Of a stretch of DNA of 64,000 nt, positions 44,384-53,363 are shown one piece after another; the stretch's first letter is position 1, and each line of letters starts with the position of its first letter. The position numbers were made by a program, and so were the translations under genes. The notes under the pieces were generated by a model. The model did no database searches, was not told the DNA's origin, and saw nothing but the letters and a program-made list of their open reading frames with translations. Origin of the DNA: Chitinophaga sp. SYP-B3965 (GTDB taxonomy: Bacteria; Bacteroidota; Bacteroidia; Chitinophagales; Chitinophagaceae); NCBI RefSeq assembly GCF_009647655.1, contig NZ_WJFD01000001.1, positions 3,462,488 through 3,526,487 of the forward strand. The letters are read 5' to 3'.

Positions 44384-44683
44384 TTATATGTTAGCATACA
44401 GATCTATGGATTCTCCTTTAGCCAGTGTTACCACTGCTTTCTTATGGGAAGGTTTGCGGCCTGAGATAAAGCCTGCTTTTGTGAAGCGGGTTTTATTCTT
44501 GCCTGGAACCACCATTGTATTAACTTCTGCAACGGTTACGCCGTAGAAATCTTCTACTGCTTTTTTGATCTCCAGTTTGTTGGCTTTCTTGTCAACAATG
44601 AAGTAAAAGCGGTTAAACTTTTCGGTAGCCTTGTTTACCTTCTCCGATATCACCGGTTTGATTAAAACATCAGACAGTTTCAT
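44384..44683 (-). CDS. rplW: 50S ribosomal protein L23
   Basis: 99 residues; LIKPVISEKVNKATEKFNRFYFIVDKKANKLEIKKAVEDFYGVTVAEVNTM is the core fold. L23 is the docking site for trigger factor and SRP at the tunnel exit. Follows rplD by 31 bases. Confidence 0.95.
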   Translation of the reverse strand: MKLSDVLIKPVISEKVNKATEKFNRFYFIVDKKANKLEIKKAVEDFYGVTVAEVNTMVVPGKNKTRFTKAGFISGRKPSHKKAVVTLAKGESIDLYANI

Positions 44684-44714
44684 ATCTTATAGCTTTGAGC
44701 TGTTATTAAAATTA

Positions 44715-45362
44715 TTATGCTTCTACTACGTCAGCAGTTTCTTCAGTGAAGATCTTTGCTGCGCTTTCAGTGAATATCAGGTAGTTGCTGTTCATGATCT
44801 CGTATGTGTTCACATCGCTCAATACAGTACCGTCAACGGTAGGGAGATTGCGGAGGGACAGGTATACGTTATCATTGTACTCAGGAAGAACCAAAAGGGT
44901 TTTCTTACCGCCTACATTAATATTCAAACTCTTGAGAATGCTTTGGAACTGTTTGGTCTTAGGTACATCCAGGTTGATATCCTCGATGATGATGATGCTG
45001 TTCTCTTTAGCCTTGGTAGACAGTGCGGAGATCTTAGCTACATCTTTCACTTTACGGTTCAGTTTGAAATCGTAACGGTGAGGTTTTGGTCCGAAGATGG
45101 TACCACCACCTTTATACAATGGGTTACGGATGTTACCTTTACGGGAACCGCCGGTACCTTTTTGTTTGTGCAGTTTACGGGAAGCACCTTGTACTTCAGC
45201 ACGGGTCTTCACCTTATGCGTACCCTGACGTTGTGCAGCCAGGTATTGCTTTACAGCGAGGTAGATCACGTGATTGTTCGGCTCAACACCAAAGATCTCT
45301 TCAGGAAGCTCAATAGTTCTTCCGGTCTTCTTACCTTCTATATTTAAAATATCTAGTTGCAT
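44715..45362 (-). CDS. rplD: 50S ribosomal protein L4
   Basis: 215 residues. The tunnel loop includes KVKTRAEVQGASRKLHKQKGTGGSRKGNIRNPLYKGGGTIFGPKPHRYDFKLNRKVK near residue 55. L4 lines the exit tunnel and in E. coli represses the S10 operon. It starts one base after the rplC stop, so coupling is likely. Confidence 0.97.
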   Translation of the reverse strand: MQLDILNIEGKKTGRTIELPEEIFGVEPNNHVIYLAVKQYLAAQRQGTHKVKTRAEVQGASRKLHKQKGTGGSRKGNIRNPLYKGGGTIFGPKPHRYDFKLNRKVKDVAKISALSTKAKENSIIIIEDINLDVPKTKQFQSILKSLNINVGGKKTLLVLPEYNDNVYLSLRNLPTVDGTVLSDVNTYEIMNSNYLIFTESAAKIFTEETADVVEA

Positions 45363-45363
45363 A

Positions 45364-45987
45364 TTACTTCTGGATTAAAACGATTGAACCAATGTGGCCG
45401 GGAACGGAACCACTTACCAGGATATAATTCTTTTCAGGGAATATCTTCAGGATCTTCAGACCTTTCACTTTCACTCTTTCATTACCCATGTGGCCAGCCA
45501 TACGCATACCCTTGAAAACGCGGGCAGGATAAGATGAACCACCTACAGAACCGGGTGCTCTCTGACGATCGTGCTGACCGTGGGAAGCTTCACCCACACC
45601 ACTGAATCCGTGGCGTTTTACAACACCCTGGAAACCTTTACCTTTGGAAGTGCCCACAATGTCAATTTTCTCACCTTCAGCGAAGATCTCGCAGGTGATA
45701 GTTTCGCCAAGTGCTTTAGCTACGGCAGCGTCCGGGTTGCGGAATTCTTTTACGTAACGTTTAGGGGAGGTTTGTGCTTTCGCGAAGTGATTTTGTTCTG
45801 CTTTGGGAGTGTTCTTAACTTTCTTCTCACCATAAGCTACCTGAACAGCGTCGTACCCATCAGATGACTGAGATTTCACCTGGGTAACCACGCATGGACC
45901 TGCTTCGATAATGGTACAAGCTGTTTGCTTGCCATTGGCCTCGAAGATGCTGGTCATACCAATCTTTTTACCAATAATACCTTTCAT
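45364..45987 (-). CDS. rplC: 50S ribosomal protein L3
   Basis: 207 residues. [14 protein letters not shown] at the start and [53 protein letters not shown] near residue 115, including the glutamine site methylated in E. coli, are clear. L3 organises the peptidyl transferase centre. A 225-base folded gap separates it from rpsJ. Confidence 0.97.
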   Translation of the reverse strand: MKGIIGKKIGMTSIFEANGKQTACTIIEAGPCVVTQVKSQSSDGYDAVQVAYGEKKVKNTPKAEQNHFAKAQTSPKRYVKEFRNPDAAVAKALGETITCEIFAEGEKIDIVGTSKGKGFQGVVKRHGFSGVGEASHGQHDRQRAPGSVGGSSYPARVFKGMRMAGHMGNERVKVKGLKILKIFPEKNYILVSGSVPGHIGSIVLIQK

Positions 45988-46011
45988 TGTGTTATATAAT
46001 TTAGCCCAGCG

Positions 46012-46124
46012 CCTGAGGGAGTTCTAGCTATCCTCAGGATGAGCGGTTTAAATACGTTTATTGGGCGGCTACCCTGAAGGCGTAGCCTATTTGTTGCTTT
46101 TGTCACAAAACACCTCAGGCGGGC
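46012..46124 (-). promoter_or_regulatory. Folded region between rpsJ and rplC
   Basis: Two clear hairpins, CCTGAGG/CCTCAGG (46012-46038) and GGCTAC/GTAGCC (46067-46087), and a third copy of the CCTCAGG sequence at 46113, which could compete for the first arm. The gap (45988-46212) is the longest in the S10 part of the cluster and holds no open frame. An L4-type attenuator is possible because rplD belongs to the same transcript, but no known structure is recognised. Confidence 0.35.
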
Positions 46125-46212
46125 CTTGTATCTCGTAGTAAATTCATCTTTTTATATGTCTCGATGAATCTCCTGCGTCGATTTGCCCACCTTGCCGAGG
46201 TCTCTTAGTTAC

Positions 46213-46518
46213 CTATGCTTTGATTTCCACTTCTACTCCGGAAGGCAGATCCAGCTTACTCAGCGCGTCTACAGTCCTGGAAGAAGAGGTGTAAATGTCT
46301 AACAAACGCTTGTGCGTGCACAGTTGGAATTGCTCACGTGCTTTTTTGTTAACGTGCGGAGAACGCAGTACCGTAAAGATTTTCTTCTCTGTAGGTAAAG
46401 GTATTGGACCTGTTACCACGGCACCCGTGTTACGCACGGTTTTAACGATCTTCTCGGCAGACTTATCCACCAGATTGTGATCGTAGGACTTCAGCTTGAT
46501 TCTAATTCTCTGAGACAT
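46213..46518 (-). CDS. rpsJ: 30S ribosomal protein S10
   Basis: 101 residues from the ATG at 46518 ([25 protein letters not shown]); an ATG two codons upstream is also in frame. [34 protein letters not shown] is the conserved centre. S10 lies on the 30S head and also joins NusB in antitermination. It is the first gene of the cluster, behind a near-consensus promoter. Confidence 0.97.
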   Translation of the reverse strand: MSQRIRIKLKSYDHNLVDKSAEKIVKTVRNTGAVVTGPIPLPTEKKIFTVLRSPHVNKKAREQFQLCTHKRLLDIYTSSSRTVDALSKLDLPSGVEVEIKA

Positions 46519-46562
46519 ATGCAATGAACTTCTTCTTTATTACCCCCTACAATTTGGGACGG

Positions 46563-46593
46563 CAAAGGTATGCTTTATTTTATTTATGGCAAA
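46563..46593 (-). promoter_or_regulatory. Promoter of the S10 ribosomal cluster
   Basis: On the minus strand TTTG, exactly 19 bases, then TACCTTTG: both Bacteroidota promoter elements match fully. The leader before rpsJ would be about 40 bases. This is the best promoter match in the window. Confidence 0.75.
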
Positions 46594-46713
46594 TAATTTT
46601 GGGTATATTTCTGTAGAATATTGACTTTCTGAGCCACAATCTTTAGTTTTATCTCTGTTAAGGCTAAGCCACGCAAAGTTAATCTTTTTATTACCAAGGC
46701 ATTACATTCATCT

Positions 46714-47487
46714 ATGCGATTTTTATCTATTGTATTATGCCTGTTTGTTTATTTTCCTGTTTTTGCCCAAAATCAGGATTCCATACCGCTTAGCCCGGCG
46801 GAAATGAAAGAAGCCCTCGAGCAGGAACTCATCGCTTTGAAGGCAGACGTACTCCCCCAGTTTCCCGGCGGCCCTCGGAATATGGAAGCCTGGCTTTTCA
46901 ATAACCTGAACGTTCCTTACTTCGATCTCCGGGAAGATACCATCGTAAGCGTATATGTAGATTTTACCGTAGAACATACCGGCTATGTTACCGGCACAAA
47001 GATCCGGTACCCTTCCTCGTTCAAACAGCTGGACAAGGAAATACTGGCTATGTTTTCCCGTATGCCCAAATGGAAACCGGGTTTTCTGAACGGAAAGCCG
47101 GTGGACCTGAACCTGACCATCCCCCTGAATGTGCAGCTGGGCAATAGCATGCGCAAGCCCTATAATATGCCTACCCCTGAAGTTTCCCGGCTCCCCCAAT
47201 ACAATGGAGGAGGTAAAGCGCTGGCCTATTTCATTAAAAGCAATATGAAGTACCCCAAAGAGGCTAAAAGCGCCGGGATCAGCGGTGCGGTAACTGTAGA
47301 ATTCCTGATCCTGGCAAACGGACGGGTAGACAGGACGGCCACGATTGGAAATGCTATTGGTTATGGCCTGGAAGAGGAAGCTACCCGTATCGTGGAAAAA
47401 ATGCCCAAATGGATCCCTGCGGAGCTGGATGGGAAGAAGGTTTCCAGCAAACACCAGTTGATCATCCGCTTTGAACTGCCTAAATAA
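46714..47487 (+). CDS. Secreted protein with two TonB C-terminal domains
   Basis: 257 residues. A signal peptide (1-18, ending FAQ) replaces the usual TonB membrane anchor and Pro-rich arm. Two TonB_C-like domains follow: residues about 50-145 (FPGG...NVPY...VSVYVDFTVEHTGYVTGTKI...MFSRMPKWKPGFLNGKPV) and about 165-257 (YNGGGKALAYFIKSNMKYPKEAKSAGISGAVTVEFLILANGRVDR...MPKWIPAELDGKKV). Each has the MPKW.P...G motif of the domain. In TonB this domain contacts the plug of outer-membrane receptors. Without an anchor this protein probably plays another periplasmic role. It is divergent from rpsJ. Confidence 0.8.
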   Translation: MRFLSIVLCLFVYFPVFAQNQDSIPLSPAEMKEALEQELIALKADVLPQFPGGPRNMEAWLFNNLNVPYFDLREDTIVSVYVDFTVEHTGYVTGTKIRYPSSFKQLDKEILAMFSRMPKWKPGFLNGKPVDLNLTIPLNVQLGNSMRKPYNMPTPEVSRLPQYNGGGKALAYFIKSNMKYPKEAKSAGISGAVTVEFLILANGRVDRTATIGNAIGYGLEEEATRIVEKMPKWIPAELDGKKVSSKHQLIIRFELPK

Positions 47488-47494
47488 TAAAGCG

Positions 47495-47537
47495 AAACAG
47501 GCTGCCTCCCGCTTAACGCAGGGAACACAGCCTGTTT
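47495..47537. terminator. Convergent hairpin between the TonB-domain gene and the porin gene
   Basis: A 10-bp perfect stem (AAACAGGCTG / CAGCCTGTTT) encloses a 23-base loop that includes TCCC/GGGA. It lacks a clear T run on the plus strand but lies between two convergent genes. Confidence 0.45.
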
Positions 47538-47565
47538 GTGATGTATAATCTACTTTTTAAGGGGG

Positions 47566-48171
47566 CTATTTTTTCATGTTGGCCCGTTCTTCCTTATAGA
47601 GCTGCCTGGCCTTTGAAGTAGGCAGGTAGATCTGGAAACCAACATTAACACCAACAGCATGTGCTGTGGTTGCACTACCAAAACCAACTGTCAGGTCGTA
47701 CTTCAGCAATGCTTCGAGACCTACATTCGGTGTAATAAAATAAGCCAGTCCGGGACCAAAACCTATCCCCAGCCCATTGGTGTTTGAACTGCCAAGATCC
47801 GTTTTTGTATTTACGCCATTAATGCCAGCATTCGCCTCCAGGAACCAGCGTGCCCTTTTGGATACCTCTACCTTCTTGTCTTTGATATAATACCGGCCAA
47901 ATGCCCCGACACCATAAGTAAAGTTAGTAACCCCTTCTCCTGTTGACAACCCCAGTTTAACCTCACCACCAATGGCAACGTCATCTTTGATGAACCATCC
48001 TAATTTGGGCGTTAAATTCAAATTGAACCTGTTACCGCCGTCCTGAAACGTGCCTCCGATGTTACCTAAATTGGCGCCTACCAGCATATTGCCTTTTTCA
48101 GTTTGTGCAAACGTGGCAGTGGAACATAATACTGCAGCCAGAATAAGGGTTAAGTGACCAATTTTTCTCAT
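47566..48171 (-). CDS. Outer-membrane beta-barrel protein (porin family)
   Basis: 201 residues. A signal peptide (1-22, ending FAQ) precedes alternating hydrophobic strands with MLVGANLGNIGG, GWFIKDDVAIGGEVKLG, GVGAFGRYYIKD, FGPGLAYFITPNVGLEALLKYDL, GVNVGFQIYL. This is the small 8-strand OmpA-like barrel of Bacteroidota. After the last strand, which ends FQIYL, a charged tail (PTSKARQLYKEERANMKK) follows. Role unknown; such proteins usually have structural or non-specific porin functions. Confidence 0.8.
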   Translation of the reverse strand: MRKIGHLTLILAAVLCSTATFAQTEKGNMLVGANLGNIGGTFQDGGNRFNLNLTPKLGWFIKDDVAIGGEVKLGLSTGEGVTNFTYGVGAFGRYYIKDKKVEVSKRARWFLEANAGINGVNTKTDLGSSNTNGLGIGFGPGLAYFITPNVGLEALLKYDLTVGFGSATTAHAVGVNVGFQIYLPTSKARQLYKEERANMKK

Positions 48172-48380
48172 AATATGTGTTTTTGATGAATTGCTTGCTC
48201 ATGACATTCATTGGCAGCGGGATAAAGAGGCGGGAGGGGTTAAACATCTTTTTTAACAACGAGATCTGAAAAAGGTTGAATGTCAGCACATTATTTTTTA
48301 ACAGGGGGTGAAAACGTGGCAAACATTTTGATCATATTATATATAAAATACCTCATTACCCGTTTTAAAATAAAACCTGC

Positions 48381-49511
48381 ATGAAACCTGTTACCATATC
48401 TGTAGCCGTTCTGGCTTTCCTCACTGCATCGGCCTGTATATTTGCCTTTGCCTGTAAAAAGAACAACTCCCCCACTCCCCCGCCGGAAGATCCGGATTGG
48501 CCAACGGACGACATCCGCGTTGTACAGGGTACCGGTATTTCACGCCCCTGGGAGATCCTCTGGGGCCCTGATAACTTTATCTGGATGACGGAAAGGAATG
48601 GCAAGGTGAGCCGCGTAGACCCCAAAACGGGTACGATCAGCCCCCTCCTGACCATCCCGGATGCTGTTTCCGATGGAGAAGGCGGTTTGCTGGGCATGGT
48701 GCTACACCCAGACTTTGCCACTACAAAGCAGGTTTTTATAGTGTACAACTACCGGAATGCAGGTAACTACCGGGAAAAAGTGGTGGTATACCAGTATGCT
48801 GACAATACTTTAAAGAACCCCGCTATCCTGCTGGATAATATTCCGGCATCGGGTATCCATAATGGCTCAAGGCTGTACATCAGCCCTGACCGTAAATTAT
48901 TCATTACAGCAGGTGATGCGAATGTTTCCACCAACGCGCAGCTTACTACTTCCCTCAGCGGCAAAGTGCTCCGTATTAACCTGGATGGTACTATTCCAGC
49001 GGATAATCCGTTCCCGAACAGTCCCGTATGGACTTACGGTCACCGTAACCCGCAAGGGATGGTGATGGCAAATGGCATCCTCTACACTTCAGAGCATGGT
49101 GCGGGTGTGGAAGATGAAGTGAATATTATTGAAAAGCAGCGCAATTACGGATGGCCGAATGTAGAGGGCCCCTGCAATCCTGGTGGCGAGGCCACTTTCT
49201 GCACCGCCAATAATGTAAAGGAACCAATCTGGTCTACCGGCAACGGCACCTTTGCGCTGTGTGGACTGGACTATTACAATAATGATCGCATTCCACAGTG
49301 GAAAGGCTCCCTGCTGGTACTGAGCCTGAAGAACCAGACCCTGTACCAGCTGAAGCTGAGTGCAGACGGAAAAACGGTAGCCAGTACCAAGAACTATTTT
49401 GCCAACCAGTATGGCCGCCTGAGGGACATCTGCATATCCCCTGCCGGCAGGGTTTACATCTGTACGGATGATAATGCCGGTAAGATCATTGAGATCAGCA
49501 AACCTGAATAA
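48381..49511 (+). CDS. PQQ-dependent sugar dehydrogenase-like lipoprotein
   Basis: 376 residues. A lipoprotein signal (CIFAFACKKN, cysteine at 19 or 25) and a Pro-rich linker precede a six-bladed beta-propeller of the glucose/sorbosone dehydrogenase family. Marks are ISRPWEILWGPDNFIWMTERNGKV near residue 53, GGLLGMVLHPDFATTKQVFIVYNYR near residue 95, and SPVWTYGHRNPQGMVMANGILYTSEHGAGVEDEVNII near residue 215, in which the HRN and EHG motifs carry PQQ- and calcium-binding residues. It probably oxidises aldose sugars at the envelope, giving electrons to the chain. It ends directly against the next gene's stop codon. Confidence 0.85.
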   Translation: MKPVTISVAVLAFLTASACIFAFACKKNNSPTPPPEDPDWPTDDIRVVQGTGISRPWEILWGPDNFIWMTERNGKVSRVDPKTGTISPLLTIPDAVSDGEGGLLGMVLHPDFATTKQVFIVYNYRNAGNYREKVVVYQYADNTLKNPAILLDNIPASGIHNGSRLYISPDRKLFITAGDANVSTNAQLTTSLSGKVLRINLDGTIPADNPFPNSPVWTYGHRNPQGMVMANGILYTSEHGAGVEDEVNIIEKQRNYGWPNVEGPCNPGGEATFCTANNVKEPIWSTGNGTFALCGLDYYNNDRIPQWKGSLLVLSLKNQTLYQLKLSADGKTVASTKNYFANQYGRLRDICISPAGRVYICTDDNAGKIIEISKPE

Positions 49512-50096
49512 CTAATCCAGATCTCCTGCATGAATGTTGCCTGCGCTGGCTTTCCGCCAGGCAGCTTCATGCAGGATCATACAATCCCTGGCAGTATCCA
49601 CAGATGCAGAGATCCATCCCAGGTAAGGCTCTGTGCCTTTCATGAACTGTACTCCAATATATTTCCGGTTAGCCGCCACCCAGGCACCCCGCCAGGTAGT
49701 ATCCGCCGGATTGCCCGCCGGCAGGAGGATCTCACACAGATAAGTATCAAAGCCATTCCATTCCCTCGGGTGCTCGGGGATCACAGGAATAGCATCACCT
49801 TTTGTTAGTTTAATAACAGAATCCGGATGGGAAAGTAATTTTGCGTGTTTAACGGAAAGCACGGTGAACTTGGCATGAACACCTTCGGTATCATTCACGA
49901 GTGCTACCACGAAGTATACATCGTGTGTAGTATCCCCATCGATATTAATAAATTGGGGATGCAGGTAACTCACTTCTTTATCCTGAAGAGAGCGGTGTTC
50001 CAGCACAGGTTTTGGTGCTGGTGTTGTATGACAGTTTTTTTTACAGGCAGTAGCCAGCAGCGCGCAGGCTGCGAACAGATAAATGAGGTTACGCAT
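49512..50096 (-). CDS. Hypothetical lipoprotein
   Basis: 194 residues. The lipoprotein signal is clear (LFAACALLATACKKN, cysteine at 18). The mature part (about 170 residues) is of no recognised family; it contains HDVYFVVALVNDTEGVHAKFTVLSVK and a C-terminal ARDCMILHEAAWRKA stretch. Its stop codon starts on the base after the stop of the convergent PQQ-type gene, so the two 3' ends abut with no spacer. Confidence 0.6.
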   Translation of the reverse strand: MRNLIYLFAACALLATACKKNCHTTPAPKPVLEHRSLQDKEVSYLHPQFINIDGDTTHDVYFVVALVNDTEGVHAKFTVLSVKHAKLLSHPDSVIKLTKGDAIPVIPEHPREWNGFDTYLCEILLPAGNPADTTWRGAWVAANRKYIGVQFMKGTEPYLGWISASVDTARDCMILHEAAWRKASAGNIHAGDLD

Positions 50097-50161
50097 GGTT
50101 CTTATTGTTTGAGGTCAACAATAAGACGGGGCAAGGGGCGGAATGGTTACAGGCAGGCATC

Positions 50162-50195
50162 AAAAAAAAGACCCTCCGGAGTTCGGAAGGCCTTC
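50162..50195 (-). terminator. Terminator of fusA
   Basis: A 9-bp stem with two G-U pairs, GGCCTTCCG / CGGAGGGTC on the minus strand, followed by eight T. It lies 26 bases past the fusA stop. Confidence 0.8.
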
Positions 50196-50220
50196 TTTAT
50201 TTCTATCTATCAACTTGTGC

Positions 50221-52365
50221 TTAGGCGTTCACTTTACCTTTTACCTTAGCCACCACTTCTTCAGCGATGTTGTTCGGTGCAGGGTTATAGTGAGAGAATT
50301 CCATGATGGAAGAAGCACGTCCGGAAGACAGTGAACGCAGTTGCGTTACGTATCCGAACATTTCGCTCAATGGCACTTTGGCTTTGATCACCTGTGCACC
50401 ATTGCGTGATTCCATACCTTCCAGCATACCACGGCGACGGTTAAGGTCACCCGTAACATCACCCATGTATTGGTCAGGCGTGGTTACTTCCACTTTCATG
50501 ATAGGCTCCAGCAATACTGGTTTCGCTTTCTTACCAGCTTCACGGAAGGCTGTTTTGGCGCAAAGCTCGAAAGACATTGCATCGGAGTCAACCGCGTGGA
50601 AAGAACCGTCGAACAATTTAACTTTCAGACTAACAAGCGGGAAGTTAGCGAGTACACCATTACCCATGGAGTTTTCGAAACCTTTCGCTACAGCAGGAAT
50701 GAATTCTTTGGGGATAGATCCACCAAATACAGCATTCTCAAACTGGAAGCTCTTGCCTTCGTTTTCTTTCAGCCATTCTGGATCAGCAGGTCCGATCTCG
50801 ATCTGGATGTCCGCAAACTTACCACGACCACCTGTTTGTTTCTTGTAAACCTCACGGTGTTCAAGTGTTTTGGTGAACGCTTCTTTGTAAGCCACCTGCG
50901 GCGCACCTTGATTCACTTCTACCTTGAACTCGCGACGCATACGGTCTACGATGATCTCCAGGTGAAGCTCACCCATACCACTCAGGATGGTTTGGCCGGT
51001 TTCTTCATCTGTTTTTGCTCTCAGGGTAGGATCTTCTTCTACCAGTTTAGAGATGGCCAGACCCATTTTATCAACGTCTGCCTGAGTTTTAGGCTCAATA
51101 GCAACGTGGATAACGGGCTCAGGGAATGACATTGATTCCAGGATGATCGGATGATCTTCTGCGCACAATGTATCGCCTGTTTTGATATCTTTAAAACCAA
51201 CAGCAGCTCCGATATCACCGGCTTCGATGAAGTCGATAGGATTTTGCTTGTTAGCGTGCATTTGCATGATACGGCTGATACGCTCGTTCTTACCTGTACG
51301 GGTATTCAGTACATAAGAACCACCGTCCAGACGGCCTGAGTAAACCCGGAAGAATGCCAGACGACCTACGAAAGGATCGGTAGCGATCTTGAACGCCAGG
51401 GCTGCAAAAGGTTCTTTTGCATCCGGGTGACGTAAGATCTCTTCACCATTGTCAGGATTGATACCAGCTACTGATTCAACATCCATTGGAGAAGGCAGGT
51501 AACGGCAAACGCCATCCAGCATCTTCTGAACACCTTTGTTCTTGAAAGAAGAACCACACATCATCGGGATGATCGCCATGTCAATGGTAGCCTTACGGAT
51601 AGCAGCATGGATCTCATCTTCAGAAATGGAGTTAGGATCTTCGAAGAATTTCTCCAGCAGGTTCTGATCGTAATCAGCAACTGCTTCCACGAGTTTCGCT
51701 CTCCATTCTTCCGCTTCTTCCTGCATGTCTGCCGGAATAGGAATTTCCTGGTAAGTAGCGCCTTTACCTTCTTCATCCCAGATGATACCTTTCATGGTGA
51801 TCAGGTCTACAACACCTTTAAAGGTATCTTCAGCACCGATCGGCAATGTCAGGGGAACAGGATTAGCACCCAGCATTTCCCTAACTTGTTTTACAACATT
51901 CAGGAAGTCTGCACCGGAACGGTCCATTTTGTTAACGAAACCGATACGGGGTACCTTGTACTTGTTAGCCTGGCGCCATACAGTCTCAGACTGAGGTTCA
52001 ACGCCGGATACAGCGCAGAATAATGCTACCAGACCATCCAGAACACGCAGGGAACGTTCTACCTCAACGGTAAAGTCCACGTGGCCGGGAGTATCAATGA
52101 TATTGAATTTGTAGTTCTTTGTATCTGCAATAGGTAAACCCTGTTGAGTGGGGAAGTTCCAGAAACAGGTAGTAGCAGCAGATGTGATGGTAATACCTCT
52201 CTCCTGCTCTTGCGCCATCCAGTCCATGGTGGCTGCCCCTTCGTGAACCTCACCGATTTTGTGGGTCTTCCCTGTATAATACAGGATACGCTCTGTGGTA
52301 GTGGTTTTACCGGCATCGATGTGAGCCGCAATACCAAAGTTTCTTTGAAATCTTAAGTCTGCCAT
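50221..52365 (-). CDS. fusA: Elongation factor G
   Basis: 714 residues, five-domain translocation GTPase. G1 is [13 protein letters not shown] near residue 14, switch I includes [13 protein letters not shown]3 is DTPGHVDF, G4 is NKMD near residue 140. Domain IV and the C-terminal ferredoxin-like domain are complete ([43 protein letters not shown]). It is not preceded by rpsL and rpsG and not followed by rpsJ, so the str operon is dispersed. A transcript start box lies 38 bases upstream. Confidence 0.97.
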   Translation of the reverse strand: MADLRFQRNFGIAAHIDAGKTTTTERILYYTGKTHKIGEVHEGAATMDWMAQEQERGITITSAATTCFWNFPTQQGLPIADTKNYKFNIIDTPGHVDFTVEVERSLRVLDGLVALFCAVSGVEPQSETVWRQANKYKVPRIGFVNKMDRSGADFLNVVKQVREMLGANPVPLTLPIGAEDTFKGVVDLITMKGIIWDEEGKGATYQEIPIPADMQEEAEEWRAKLVEAVADYDQNLLEKFFEDPNSISEDEIHAAIRKATIDMAIIPMMCGSSFKNKGVQKMLDGVCRYLPSPMDVESVAGINPDNGEEILRHPDAKEPFAALAFKIATDPFVGRLAFFRVYSGRLDGGSYVLNTRTGKNERISRIMQMHANKQNPIDFIEAGDIGAAVGFKDIKTGDTLCAEDHPIILESMSFPEPVIHVAIEPKTQADVDKMGLAISKLVEEDPTLRAKTDEETGQTILSGMGELHLEIIVDRMRREFKVEVNQGAPQVAYKEAFTKTLEHREVYKKQTGGRGKFADIQIEIGPADPEWLKENEGKSFQFENAVFGGSIPKEFIPAVAKGFENSMGNGVLANFPLVSLKVKLFDGSFHAVDSDAMSFELCAKTAFREAGKKAKPVLLEPIMKVEVTTPDQYMGDVTGDLNRRRGMLEGMESRNGAQVIKAKVPLSEMFGYVTQLRSLSSGRASSIMEFSHYNPAPNNIAEEVVAKVKGKVNA

Positions 52366-52402
52366 AAAAGTAAAATGACTATAAGTAATGCAATTTGGGG
52401 GG

Positions 52403-52410
52403 CAAAGGTA
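52403..52410 (-). promoter_or_regulatory. -7 box of fusA
   Basis: TACCTTTG on the minus strand, exact match to TAnnTTTG, with a TTTA about 18 bases upstream. Confidence 0.5.
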
Positions 52411-52691
52411 GTCTTTTTAAATCAATTAATAAAGCCACATTTAATGTCAAATTGTTAAATCCCTGATCTTCCGGCTGCTTTCAAAATTCTGCCGCCCGTC
52501 ACCCAAAACCTGCCAAATGATAAATGACGACCCCGGATACTTGGCCGGGAACGTTTTTTTCCTATCTTTATTATGTTCTAGGCTGAATTTGAACCCCAAT
52601 TTTTTCTAAGTAGCATATAACCGAATTAAAACCGAGTAACACTTACGCCGGGATCCCCAAAAGCATTTTCCCGGTGCAGGGCAAGGCATGC

Positions 52692-52770
52692 ACATACGTA
52701 TGTTAAACCAATAGTCAAGAGCATTCATAATCAATGACTTAGAGTTTGTTAGTTGACGTGCAGATCTGCA
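52692..52770. promoter_or_regulatory. Two 12-bp palindromes upstream of the T9SS cassette
   Basis: ACATACGTATGT (52692-52703) and TGCAGATCTGCA (52759-52770) are perfect palindromes, 55 bases apart, in the 458-base gap before the mini T9SS gene. They differ in sequence, so they could be sites for two regulators or chance. The rest of the gap (52411-52691) shows no gene. Confidence 0.3.
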
Positions 52771-52823
52771 TGCAGGCCCCTTATTAATTCAGCATTTCCA
52801 TTTTTCACATTAACCTCTCACTC

Positions 52824-53330
52824 ATGAAGCATCTTTTCACAAAGTATCTGCTTATTGCCGTACTTATGGCAATAGCATGGCTACCCACGCGGGCACAACT
52901 GGTGCTGGTACGCGAAGTAGTGGCCAGTAGCGGAGGCACCGGCGTAGCCGGAGGTATCACCTTTGACTACACCATCGGCGAACCCGCCGTTACCACCATT
53001 GCCGCAGGCAGCTGGATGTTATCCCAGGGATTTCAGCAACCGGAGATCCTTCCTCCTTTAGCTCCGGGAGTCAACCCCCTTCTGGACTTCACCCTGTTTC
53101 CCAATCCCGCCGCCACTACGGCGAAAATGCAATTCAACCTCCTTGTTGAAACTACGATCACACTCATGCTGGTGAACACCGCAGGCCAGGTGGTCTTTTC
53201 AGAAAGGAAGGTCTATGGCGCGGGTAAAGTGATCATTCCTACGCCCGTAGATAAACTGGCAGCGGGGATCTACACGGTGATCATTAAAGCTGGTGGTATG
53301 ATGTATACTGAAAAACTCATTGTTCAGTAA
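52824..53330 (+). CDS. Small secreted protein with T9SS type A sorting domain
   Basis: 168 residues. Residues 1-25 form a signal peptide (ending RAQ). A short domain (about 30-85) with GGTGVAGGITFDYTIGEPAVTTIAAGSWMLSQGFQQPEI is common in Bacteroidota. The C-terminal 80 residues (DFTLFPNPAATTAKMQF ... GIYTVIIKAGGMMYTEKLIVQ) are a Por_secre_tail sorting domain with the FPNP and GIY motifs, which directs export through the T9SS. Almost nothing else is present, so the exported cargo is tiny. It is the first of four plus-strand envelope genes; the PorV-family gene follows within 33 bases. Confidence 0.85.
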   Translation: MKHLFTKYLLIAVLMAIAWLPTRAQLVLVREVVASSGGTGVAGGITFDYTIGEPAVTTIAAGSWMLSQGFQQPEILPPLAPGVNPLLDFTLFPNPAATTAKMQFNLLVETTITLMLVNTAGQVVFSERKVYGAGKVIIPTPVDKLAAGIYTVIIKAGGMMYTEKLIVQ

Positions 53331-53363
53331 AGATCAAATTAGAAAATGTTTAAAATATTCATC

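Noticed and set aside
46735..47454. A 239-codon minus-strand frame opposite the TonB-domain gene
   Set aside because: The plus-strand gene has a signal peptide and two recognisable domains; the reverse frame has none.
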